Assembly (NCBI GenBank): GCA_011620445.1
Contig: WOZB01000087.1
Coordinates: 1 to 5,617 of the forward strand
Length of the DNA: 5,617 bases
Direction: 5' to 3'
Source: Anaerolineaceae bacterium
GTDB lineage: Bacteria; Chloroflexota; Anaerolineae; Anaerolineales; Anaerolineaceae
A program made the position numbers and the translations under genes. This document shows, piece after piece, positions 1 through 5,617 of the stretch (its first letter is position 1; every line of letters starts with the position of its first letter). The notes beneath the pieces were generated by a model. The model was not told the DNA's origin and did no database searches. It saw nothing but the letters and a program-made list of their open reading frames with translations.

Positions 1-2
1 GG

Positions 3-1322
3 GCTGAAGCGCCCATCACTGGGGAACCAGTCACAACCATAGCGTTTCCACAGGTAACTCCACAAACCGCAAAACAAACCCAAGAGCCTGCGGTTGAAAC
101 CCCAACTAAAATTCCTGCAGTTAACTCCACACCCGGGCAAGAGCTAAAGGGTGGTTTAGCCTACATCAGCAGCCCAAAGGTGAGCAACGATGAATTGAAG
201 GCTCTTGCAGAAGCGCAAAACCGCTTTGCCGTTGACCTCTACAAGCAGATGGCGGCCCAGCCGGGCAATCTGTTTTTCTCTCCTTACAGCCTGTATTCGG
301 CCCTGACGATGAGTTTTGCCGGTGCAAAAGGAGCCACTGCCGGCGAGATGATCGCGACTCTGCACCTGCCTTTCACCAGTGAGAAGATCCACCAGGTGAT
401 GAACGGGCTTACCCAGCGCTTACTTTCCAGCGCGATGGTGGGTGATATCGAACTCTTCAAATTCACCATTGCCAATGCCGTTTGGGCGCAGGCTGGCTAT
501 CCTTTTCTACAAACTTACCTGGATACACTCTCGGCAAACTATGGCGCCGGCCTTCAGATTGTGGATTTCCGCGATAAGGATGCAACCTTAAAGATAATCA
601 ATGATTGGGTTGAGGAGCAGACTAACGCACGTATCAAGGACCTGCTCAGCAGAGAGGCTCTCACACCCGCAACAAGATTGGTGCTGACAAACGCCATCTA
701 CTTTAAGGCCAATTGGGCCAGCCAATTCAAGGAAAAAGACACCGCTGACGCGCCATTTTATCTGCAGGATGGCAGCTCACAAAGCGTAAAAATGATGTTT
801 CAGCAAGCGGATTTTGCTTACGTTCGCAACCAGCAATTCGATGCCGTAGCATTGCCCTATGAAGGTGGAAACTTCTCGATGATCCTCTTGATGCCTAATG
901 GTCAGAGCCTGGAAGAGTTTGAGAAAACCTTAACCCCTGAAGTCCTCAACATTCTGCCCAGATCGCAGGCAAGTGCAAAAATGCAGCTCTATGTGCCAAA
1001 GTTCGGCATGGAGCAAAGCCTCAGCCTGGTAGAGACACTCCAGAATTTGGGGATGAAATCCGCTTTCGAAGATACCGCTGACTTTTCCGGGATGACCGGC
1101 AGTAAGGATCTCAAAATTTCCGATGTGGTCCATAAGGCTTTCCTGCAGGTCAACGAAGGCGGCACCGAAGCCGCCGCTGCTACAGGTGTGGTGATTGGGT
1201 TAACTTCAGCTATGCCTCCTGAGGAGGTCATCGAGATGCGTTTCGACCATCCATTCCTGCTCATGATCCGGGATAACAACACCGGGGCGTTGGTCTTCTT
1301 TGGCCGCTACATGCAACCATAA
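3..1322 (+). CDS. Serpin-family serine protease inhibitor, exported type (5' partial)
   Basis: Serpins are suicide inhibitors: a target protease cleaves the exposed reactive loop and is trapped as the loop inserts into a beta-sheet. The frame is open from the left edge. A GTG at 180 is probably internal, because it has no properly spaced ribosome binding site and serpin-like sequence (YISSPKVSNDELKAL) already starts before it. The first 59 visible residues are rich in Pro (9) and Thr (9), like a linker behind a signal or lipobox peptide outside the window. Counting from the codon at 180, landmarks are NLFFSPYSLYSAL (30-42), NAIYFKANWASQF (171-183), VNEGGTEAAAATGVV (324-338, the hinge) and DHPFLLMIRDNNTGALVFFGRY (356-377). 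About 380 residues is normal for a serpin domain. The small-residue hinge fits an inhibitory rather than a non-inhibitory serpin. The family call is firm; export and target protease are inferred. Confidence 0.96.
   Translation, partial: AEAPITGEPVTTIAFPQVTPQTAKQTQEPAVETPTKIPAVNSTPGQELKGGLAYISSPKVSNDELKALAEAQNRFAVDLYKQMAAQPGNLFFSPYSLYSALTMSFAGAKGATAGEMIATLHLPFTSEKIHQVMNGLTQRLLSSAMVGDIELFKFTIANAVWAQAGYPFLQTYLDTLSANYGAGLQIVDFRDKDATLKIINDWVEEQTNARIKDLLSREALTPATRLVLTNAIYFKANWASQFKEKDTADAPFYLQDGSSQSVKMMFQQADFAYVRNQQFDAVALPYEGGNFSMILLMPNGQSLEEFEKTLTPEVLNILPRSQASAKMQLYVPKFGMEQSLSLVETLQNLGMKSAFEDTADFSGMTGSKDLKISDVVHKAFLQVNEGGTEAAAATGVVIGLTSAMPPEEVIEMRFDHPFLLMIRDNNTGALVFFGRYMQP
1161..1220 (+). other. 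Serpin hinge and reactive-centre loop
   Basis: This stretch encodes the loop that acts as protease bait. Gly at 1161 aligns with P15 of antithrombin and alpha-1-antitrypsin, followed by Thr-Glu-Ala-Ala-Ala-Ala-Thr-Gly, the small residues needed for insertion into sheet A. Counting the usual 15 residues places P1 at Thr (1203-1205) and P1' at Ser (1206-1208), in the context Ile-Gly-Leu-Thr/Ser-Ala-Met-Pro. The loop from P15 to the conserved Pro-Phe is about five residues longer than in alpha-1-antitrypsin, so Leu or Met next door could be the true P1. There is no Arg or Lys, so a trypsin-like target is unlikely. Confidence 0.7.
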
Positions 1323-1346
1323 TCTTATTGTTTTTTACCACAAGAG

Positions 1347-1352
1347 AAAGGA
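1347..1352 (+). promoter_or_regulatory. Ribosome binding site for the YdaT-like gene
   Basis: AAAGGA lies 10 bases before the ATG at 1363. It decides the start: the in-frame ATG at 1300 lies inside the serpin gene, has no such site, and would add 21 residues unlike the family's usual Met-Pro-Trp beginning. Confidence 0.7.
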
Positions 1353-1362
1353 TAGTTTCGCT

Positions 1363-1797
1363 ATGCCATGGACAACCCAAAAATATCCAGTCAGTTGGAA
1401 GAATCTTGACCCAATTACGCGTAAAAAGGCAATCGATATTGCTAATGCCATGCTTTTGGATGGCTACACAGAAGACCAGGCTATTCCTATTGCCACAGCC
1501 CAAGCTAAGAAATGGAAGGAAGACGCTGATGCTTCCGATCTGGCAAAATTGAAGCGTAAGGATGTTACCAAACACAAAGCAGCTACCGGACCTTCCGGGG
1601 CACGCCTGATGGATGATAATGTGATCGTACGCTACTCTCCAGAACGAAAAGAATGGATGGTTATCTCAGAAGAAGCCCTAAATGCGGATAGCTACCATCA
1701 TTCCAAGCCTGAAGCGTTGAAACGGGCTAAAGAAATCGCATCCAAACGAGGCACAAAAGTAATCGCTGAAAAAAAAGGTTCTGTGACACCCAAGTAA
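1363..1797 (+). CDS. YdaT-like protein with C-terminal DUF2188
   Basis: A 144-residue, charged, soluble protein of unknown function with no signal peptide or membrane segment. The N-terminal half begins MPWTTQKYPVSWKNL and continues with AIDIANAMLLDGYTEDQAIPIATAQAKKW (23-51). This matches, from memory, the small proteins annotated YdaT in Bacillus and loosely recalls ChaB (Met-Pro start, short helices, Ala-Lys-Lys-Trp). The C-terminal part (about 88-143) has the DUF2188 pattern: a strand with VIVRYSPERKEWMVISE, then a helix with KPEALKRAKEIASKRG and a final strand KVIAEKKGS. It starts 40 bases after the serpin stop with no terminator between, so co-transcription is plausible. Because one product is cytoplasmic and the other probably exported, a shared job is not evident. 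The function is unknown; a stress-related role is sometimes presumed for such proteins, but nothing here shows it. Confidence 0.85.
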   Translation: MPWTTQKYPVSWKNLDPITRKKAIDIANAMLLDGYTEDQAIPIATAQAKKWKEDADASDLAKLKRKDVTKHKAATGPSGARLMDDNVIVRYSPERKEWMVISEEALNADSYHHSKPEALKRAKEIASKRGTKVIAEKKGSVTPK

Positions 1798-1831
1798 AAA
1801 AGAAGCGGGCTTTTACCTAAAGCCCGCTTCT
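1796..1831 (-). terminator. Intrinsic terminator between convergent genes, best oriented for degV
   Basis: A perfect 13-bp inverted repeat (1801-1813 pairs with 1819-1831) with a 5-base loop and a GC-rich core (AGCGGGCT). Read on the - strand it is followed at once by six T, the standard intrinsic terminator shape, and it lies 15 bases past the degV stop. Read on the + strand it begins three bases after the YdaT-like stop, but the tail (CAGTTCTCTTG) is only partly T-rich, so termination in that direction is probably weaker. One stem probably serves both genes. Confidence 0.9.
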
Positions 1832-1846
1832 CAGTTCTCTTGAAAA

Positions 1847-2701
1847 TTATTCGCAGATAAATGCCAGATTTAATGTGCCAGGCCCCACATGAGCGCCAAT
1901 GATCGGGCTCAATTCAGCACGGATAATGTTGACAGGGTTCACGGCTTCAATTGCTTTGGCTTCCATTTCAGCAGCTTCTTCAAAGGCCAGGGCATGCTCC
2001 ACGCCGATAGCGAGCACCTTGCGGCCAGCTGCTTCCCTGACCATCAATTCGACCATGCGGTTGATAGCTTTCTTGCGTGAAACTACGCTCTCAAGCAGGT
2101 CTATTTTGCCGTCTTCTTTGTTCATCCACATGATGGGCTTGATCTGTAAGGCAGAGCCAAAAATGCGCTTGGCGGTATTGATGCGCCCGCCGCGGTGCAG
2201 GTACTCAAGCGAGGCCACAGTAAAGAAAGTGCCAACGCGGTTGTGGGCTTCCTCAACGGCTTTGGCGCAGGCCATGGCGTCCCCACCTTCAGCCGCAACC
2301 TTTGCAGCTTCAAGCAGCTTAAAGCAGACCGCCAGTGAACTGGTTTTTGAATCCACAATCTGGAAGGCATCCGAATTGCCAAGTTCCTGTTTTGCCATTT
2401 GCGCAGAGTCAAAAGTTGAGGAAACACCGCTCGAGAGGCCGGTATAGAAAACCTGCCGTCCTTCTTCAAGGAAGGGACGCACAAGTTCCACAAATTGGGA
2501 AACAGACACCTGGCTGGTTTTGGGTAAGGGTGCCCCGTCTACTATGCGCTGATAACACTCTGTGGGTTGGATTTCTATGCGGTCTAAATATTCTTTACCC
2601 TCCCAAAGCAAATGCATTGGTAAAATGGAAATGTCATACTTATCCTGCAGATCAATTGGCAGGTCAACGGCGGAATCAGTAATTATCTTTACGGGTTTCA
2701 T
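1847..2701 (-). CDS. DegV family protein (FakB-like fatty-acid-binding protein)
   Basis: DegV/FakB proteins bind one fatty acid and, where the kinase FakA exists, present its carboxyl group for phosphorylation so that it can enter phospholipid synthesis. The 284 residues match the usual family length. Hallmarks in order are IITDSAVDLP (6-15), KTSQVSVSQF (61-70), GLSSGVSSTFDSA (88-100), VDSKTSS (116-122), EYLHRGGRI (166-174), QIKPI (186-190) and GAHVGPGT (269-276). Thr62, the Ser cluster near 94-95, Arg170 and His271 sit where FakB proteins contact the fatty-acid head group, judged by motif only. There is no signal peptide, so it should be cytosolic. The start is fixed by GAGGAG just upstream. 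It is a single-gene unit, convergent with the YdaT-like gene and divergent from the DUF4173 gene. No fakA is visible, so the kinase must be elsewhere or the ligand role is different. The family call is very safe; the physiological ligand is inferred. Confidence 0.97.
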   Translation of the reverse strand: MKPVKIITDSAVDLPIDLQDKYDISILPMHLLWEGKEYLDRIEIQPTECYQRIVDGAPLPKTSQVSVSQFVELVRPFLEEGRQVFYTGLSSGVSSTFDSAQMAKQELGNSDAFQIVDSKTSSLAVCFKLLEAAKVAAEGGDAMACAKAVEEAHNRVGTFFTVASLEYLHRGGRINTAKRIFGSALQIKPIMWMNKEDGKIDLLESVVSRKKAINRMVELMVREAAGRKVLAIGVEHALAFEEAAEMEAKAIEAVNPVNIIRAELSPIIGAHVGPGTLNLAFICE

Positions 2702-2705
2702 AGGT

Positions 2706-2711
2706 CTCCTC
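2706..2711 (-). promoter_or_regulatory. Ribosome binding site for degV
   Basis: GAGGAG on the - strand, four bases before the ATG that begins at 2701. The spacing is short but the match is strong, and it supports the chosen start. Confidence 0.8.
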
Positions 2712-2731
2712 GATTATGATTGCGTGTTAAG

Positions 2732-2737
2732 AGTATA
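2732..2737 (-). promoter_or_regulatory. Candidate -10 box for degV
   Basis: TATACT on the - strand matches the TATAAT consensus at five of six positions and would give a leader of about 25 bases. No good -35 box lies 16 to 18 bases upstream, so the promoter would need an activator or the assignment is wrong. Confidence 0.35.
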
Positions 2738-2745
2738 GGAAAAAT

Positions 2746-2757
2746 GCAAACTTTTGC
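2746..2757. repeat. Short inverted repeat upstream of degV
   Basis: GCAAA-CT-TTTGC, five-base arms with a two-base gap, perfect. It would lie between the -35 and -10 positions of the candidate degV promoter, a usual place for a repressor site. Five-base arms can arise by chance, so this is weak on its own. Confidence 0.35.
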
Positions 2758-2792
2758 TTGAGATATATATCACATGGCCGTGTTTCTGGCAA

Positions 2793-2808
2793 ATCAGACG
2801 AGTCTGAT
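2793..2808. promoter_or_regulatory. Candidate operator: 16-bp palindrome in the divergent intergenic region
   Basis: ATCAGAC-GA-GTCTGAT: two perfect seven-base arms around a two-base centre. The size and symmetry suit a dimeric helix-turn-helix regulator. It lies 69 bases before the DUF4173 ATG and 91 bases before the degV ATG, so a bound protein could affect either gene or both. It is not followed by a T-run and its stem is short for a terminator. I do not recognise the site as that of a known regulator. Confidence 0.5.
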
Positions 2809-2865
2809 AGGTTTTGGCAGTTCCTGACGGTATGGCAAAGCTAAAATCGCTGGAAACACACGAAT

Positions 2866-2869
2866 GGAG
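2866..2869 (+). promoter_or_regulatory. Ribosome binding site for the DUF4173 gene
   Basis: GGAG lies eight bases before the ATG at 2878. An in-frame GTG at 2869 overlaps this site and so cannot use it, which makes the ATG the better start. Confidence 0.7.
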
Positions 2870-2877
2870 TGCTAATT

Positions 2878-4551
2878 ATGAACCAAAACAGCAAGACCGG
2901 GGACGAATCTAAACTTCACGACGAACCTGTATACGAGAGCGGCATTGGCCAAAAACAGAACCACTGGGGTTGGCTCTTGCTCCTTTGTCTGGCTCTTGGC
3001 GGGCTGATGGCCGCGCTCCTCTACAAGCAACCGCTGGGGATGCAATGGCTGATATTCGTGCTTTTGTTTGAGCTCAGCCTTTTTGTTTTTGCTTTTATCC
3101 GAAAAACACAAGTTCCCTTTTCCAGTATCATCCTGGCAATAATCAATATTGTCATTGCCCTGGTGACCGTGCTGCGCACTGAGTCGTATTCAACAATGCT
3201 GGCAGTGCTTTCAAACCTACTTGGTCTGGGTTTGCTTGCGGCCAGTTTTTTGAATGGGCAGTGGTTGGTCTTTCGCTTACGGGAGTACGTAGTTGAAGCC
3301 ATGCGGCTGGTGCTTTCGGTTATGGCAGGATTCTTCAGGTTATTTATCAAGGATGATGCTGGTGTCGTGGGTGGTCAATCTACAGCAGAACCCAGCCAAA
3401 ACTGGAAGAATTTGAAACCATACCTCATTGGCTTGTTGATTGCCGCACCGCTTCTCCTCCTTTTTGGATCACTTTTCGCCTCAGCCGACCCTATTTTCGC
3501 AGAAAAGATCCAGGCTATGTTTACATGGATCAAGATCGAGAACCTCCGGGACCTTATCCAGCAATTGATTATCACGGTAATCATCGCCTATCTCAGTTTT
3601 GGTGCCATCGCCTTTGCCTTCACTCGGGGTGCCCTCAGGCAGAGCGTCAGCCCAGACCAGCCGCTTTTCAAGCCTTTCCTGGGGATAACAGAAAGCATGG
3701 TAGTGCTGGTACTGCTCAACCTTCTCTTTGCCAGTTTCCTGTTTATCCAATTTCGTTACTTTTTTGGCGGCGGAGCTAATATCACCATTACCGGTTACAC
3801 CTATTCCGAATATGCCCGCAAAGGCTTCTTCGAGCTGTTGGCAGTAGCCCTATTTGCTGGCGGGTTGCACTGGGGGCTGAACGCAATTACAAATCGGGAA
3901 CAGCCCAAACAGAAGCTGGCATTCGCGCTGGCTGTGACAGTCCTCTTTATACAAGTGGGGGTGGTGATGTTTTCTGCCTTCAATCGCATGCGTTTGTACA
4001 TCGAAGCCTATGGCCTCACCCAGGAACGCCTGCTTCCACAAATCTTTATGATTGTCCTGGCTTGCATCCTCCTGGCTCTTTTGGTAATGGAATGGCGCAA
4101 ACGTTTCGACAAGTTGGCGATGGTGCTTACCCTGAGCCTGTTTGTCTTTACTCTGGTTGTGGCTGGATTTAATGTGGATCGCACCATTGCCGTACGTAAC
4201 CTTGAATTAGCCAAAAGCAGTGGAAAGCTGGATAGCAACTTTGCTGTGGAACAGCTATCTACGGATGCTGTGCCCGTGTTGTTTGAAGCCTATGACAATC
4301 AAACCTTACCAGGCGAGCTGCATCAGACACTTGGTAAAGTTTTGGCCTGTAAAGCTGCCCGCCTTGGCTCAAGATTGGACACACCACAACCCTGGTTTGC
4401 CACGAATTTTATTGATGCACGCGCAAAGACCCTTTTCACGGCGCACCGGCTGGAATTGGCCCAATACACATTTGAGAGCGGTGATGGAGGTTCTGGGTTT
4501 CAGTTCCCCGAAGGTTTTGTATTCTGTGATTCTTCGTATAATATTGATTGA
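2878..4551 (+). CDS. DUF4173 polytopic membrane protein
   Basis: A 557-residue integral membrane protein of unknown function. A charged N-terminus of about 30 residues is followed by roughly eleven hydrophobic segments, near 32-50, 55-74, 81-100, 106-125, 182-201, 226-248, 270-292, 315-335, 347-367, 388-405 and 413-431, with an amphipathic stretch at 138-157. The DUF4173 pattern is clear: a SADPIF turn (202-207), FLFIQFRYFFGG (287-298) and the strongly conserved TYSEYARKGFFELLAVA (308-324). It continues with NVDRTIAVRNLE (432-443), GKLDSNFAVEQLSTDAVPVL (449-468) and a soluble tail of about 125 residues with a W-x3-N-x3-ARA pattern (506-516). Length and order look complete, without frameshift. 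A lipoprotein gene follows 47 bases later with no clear terminator, so the two are probably co-transcribed. No catalytic motif is visible, and transport or envelope roles would be guesses. Confidence 0.9.
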   Translation: MNQNSKTGDESKLHDEPVYESGIGQKQNHWGWLLLLCLALGGLMAALLYKQPLGMQWLIFVLLFELSLFVFAFIRKTQVPFSSIILAIINIVIALVTVLRTESYSTMLAVLSNLLGLGLLAASFLNGQWLVFRLREYVVEAMRLVLSVMAGFFRLFIKDDAGVVGGQSTAEPSQNWKNLKPYLIGLLIAAPLLLLFGSLFASADPIFAEKIQAMFTWIKIENLRDLIQQLIITVIIAYLSFGAIAFAFTRGALRQSVSPDQPLFKPFLGITESMVVLVLLNLLFASFLFIQFRYFFGGGANITITGYTYSEYARKGFFELLAVALFAGGLHWGLNAITNREQPKQKLAFALAVTVLFIQVGVVMFSAFNRMRLYIEAYGLTQERLLPQIFMIVLACILLALLVMEWRKRFDKLAMVLTLSLFVFTLVVAGFNVDRTIAVRNLELAKSSGKLDSNFAVEQLSTDAVPVLFEAYDNQTLPGELHQTLGKVLACKAARLGSRLDTPQPWFATNFIDARAKTLFTAHRLELAQYTFESGDGGSGFQFPEGFVFCDSSYNID

Positions 4552-4586
4552 GCGTACGAACTCACTTAACAATTAGTAAGCTCTCC

Positions 4587-4594
4587 AAGGAGGT
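4587..4594 (+). promoter_or_regulatory. Perfect Shine-Dalgarno sequence for the lipoprotein gene
   Basis: AAGGAGGT is a full-length complement to the 16S rRNA 3' end, four bases before the ATG at 4599. It is the strongest ribosome binding site in the window and suggests efficient translation. Confidence 0.9.
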
Positions 4595-4598
4595 CGAT

Positions 4599-5617
4599 AT
4601 GAGCCAGCACAGATATCTGCTAATCTTCGTGCTTGTATTATTTGTGCTTGTTACGGCCTGCACAACAGCGTTACCAGCCCATGAACCTACTCTCGCCGGA
4701 CCGACAAATACCAGCCAATCCACGTTGGCTCCGGCAAATCCAACAGTGCCTGAACCGACCTTAGATCTAACACCGCAAGCATCGGCACTTCCACTACCAA
4801 CGGCTACATCCGCACCTGTACCACCTACTGCCACCCCCCAACCTGATGTGGTTTTGGACGGCAAAACAGTTTCAGCCGATGGGATCAGTTTTTTCCTTCC
4901 CTCTTCTGTGGCTGCTGACTCGATGGGCACGGCTTACAAAGGTAAACCGGTGACGGCAGATACCCCTTTCTGGGAGAAGATGTCCGACCATTTCCTGTTC
5001 CTGTTCAAGGATTATCAGCATTCCAATTCGATGCATCAACCCCGCGTTTATGTCTGGCCGATTGCTGAATCCATTGGTGTGAATCCGGGATCTGAAGCAA
5101 CCGTTAACCTGCTCAAGAACCTTATTGCCCAAAAAAACACGGTGGACCTCAACACGGCTGAGCTTCCCTTCCCGCCAATATTCAATGCTGGCAAAGTAAT
5201 CTCCCTGCTGCCTGAATTCCTCGAATTCAAGAATGGCAGTGGGTTGCGCTACCTCACTTTCTTTTCCCAAGCAACCGTGCCCATCACCAATTTCGGTTTG
5301 TTCTATACCTATCAGGGTATAAGCGCGGATGAGAAGTACTACATCACCGCCATACTGCCGATTGGTCAATCTGAGCTTGAAGCGGATGATAGCAACATTC
5401 AGATCGACGCGGCCTTCTATGATAATTATCAAACCTACCTGGAGCAGATTAAAACTCAGGTGACCGCGGCTCCTGCTGGAAGTTTCACGCCAAACTTGGC
5501 CAACATTGACTTGATGATGAGTTCTTTACAGGTCAATCCCACTATCACAGCCGAGACGATCTATAGTCAGTACGCTGATTTCCACACGGCCACCATCCTT
5601 TTGACTAGCACTCTTGG
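4599..5617 (+). CDS. Predicted lipoprotein of unknown function (3' partial)
   Basis: The frame is open for 339 codons to the right edge with no stop. Residues 1-20 form a lipoprotein signal peptide: a short polar start with one Arg, a hydrophobic core LLIFVLVLFVLV, and the lipobox Val-Thr-Ala-Cys with the lipid-bearing Cys at 21. Thr at the next position gives no sign of retention in an inner membrane. Residues 22-82 are a Pro/Thr/Ala-rich linker ending in PVPPTATPQP, typical of surface lipoproteins of Anaerolineae. A globular domain starts near 83 (VVLDGKTVSADGISFFLP). Its most distinctive block is LPFPPIFNAGKV (189-200), EFKNGSGLRYLTFF (209-222), PITNFGLFYTYQGISADEKYYITAILP (228-254). I seem to recall this block from other uncharacterised Chloroflexota proteins, but cannot verify that. 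The only visible Cys is Cys21, so no disulfides are expected. It probably forms an operon with the DUF4173 gene. The function is not recognised. Confidence 0.9.
   Translation, partial: MSQHRYLLIFVLVLFVLVTACTTALPAHEPTLAGPTNTSQSTLAPANPTVPEPTLDLTPQASALPLPTATSAPVPPTATPQPDVVLDGKTVSADGISFFLPSSVAADSMGTAYKGKPVTADTPFWEKMSDHFLFLFKDYQHSNSMHQPRVYVWPIAESIGVNPGSEATVNLLKNLIAQKNTVDLNTAELPFPPIFNAGKVISLLPEFLEFKNGSGLRYLTFFSQATVPITNFGLFYTYQGISADEKYYITAILPIGQSELEADDSNIQIDAAFYDNYQTYLEQIKTQVTAAPAGSFTPNLANIDLMMSSLQVNPTITAETIYSQYADFHTATILLTSTL

Noticed and set aside
180..182. GTG as the serpin start codon
   Set aside because: The frame is open upstream to the window edge, serpin-like residues precede the GTG, and no ribosome binding site stands at a usable distance.
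1899..2447. Open frame of 182 codons on the + strand inside degV
   Set aside because: It is antisense to a complete DegV gene, shows a low-complexity Ala/Ser-rich product typical of a shadow frame, and has no recognisable domain.
2762..2771. GATATATATC palindrome
   Set aside because: A short alternating AT run with symmetry extending no further than 10 bases; likely to occur by chance in AT-rich intergenic DNA.
2842..2847. TAAAAT as a -10 box for the DUF4173 gene
   Set aside because: It resembles the consensus, but no -35 box stands at an acceptable distance; the nearest good one, TTGGCA at 2814-2819, is 22 bases away.
2869..2871. GTG as an earlier start for the DUF4173 protein
   Set aside because: It overlaps the GGAG that serves the ATG at 2878, so it could not use that site.
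4565..4580. CTTA...TAAG hairpin between the DUF4173 gene and the lipoprotein gene
   Set aside because: Four AT-rich pairs around an 8-base loop with no T-run; too weak for a terminator.
4662..4844. Pro/Thr-rich stretch as a possible DNA repeat array
   Set aside because: The codons vary and there is no fixed period, so this is a low-complexity protein linker and not a tandem repeat.
4872..5432. Open frame of 186 codons on the - strand
   Set aside because: It lies opposite the lipoprotein gene, which has a signal peptide, lipobox and perfect ribosome binding site; the antisense product has no family features.

Overview
The window looks like a stretch of ordinary bacterial chromosome with roughly balanced base composition. 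My best guess is the phylum Chloroflexota, class Anaerolineae. I infer this from two exported proteins with Pro/Thr-rich linkers, one of them a classic lipoprotein, together with a bacterial serpin, a DegV protein and a DUF4173 membrane protein. No taxonomic marker gene is present. I see no mobile element, CRISPR array, tRNA or rRNA.

Layout, left to right. (1) A serpin protease inhibitor on the + strand begins beyond the left edge. Its frame is open from the first bases and first encodes a 59-residue Pro/Thr/Gln-rich stretch before the serpin fold, which points to an exported, probably surface-tethered inhibitor. (2) Forty bases downstream, on the same strand, is a 144-residue YdaT-like protein with a DUF2188 C-terminus. 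(3) A 13-bp stem-loop fills the gap to a convergent gene on the - strand, a 284-residue DegV-family (fatty-acid-binding, FakB-like) protein. (4) A 176-bp intergenic region (2702-2877) separates degV from a divergent + strand gene and carries two compact inverted repeats that could be operators. (5) The divergent gene encodes a 557-residue polytopic DUF4173 membrane protein. (6) After 47 bases with no convincing terminator comes a lipoprotein with a perfect Shine-Dalgarno sequence, a clear lipobox and a Pro/Thr linker, running off the right edge.

The probable transcription units are serpin-ydaT (+), degV alone (-), and DUF4173-lipoprotein (+). Three of the five genes encode envelope or exported proteins, so the region is weighted towards cell-surface functions, but nothing shows that the three units work in one pathway. 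The points most worth a second look are the N-terminal extension and reactive loop of the serpin, the 16-bp palindrome in the divergent intergenic region, and the membrane protein-lipoprotein pair of unknown function.
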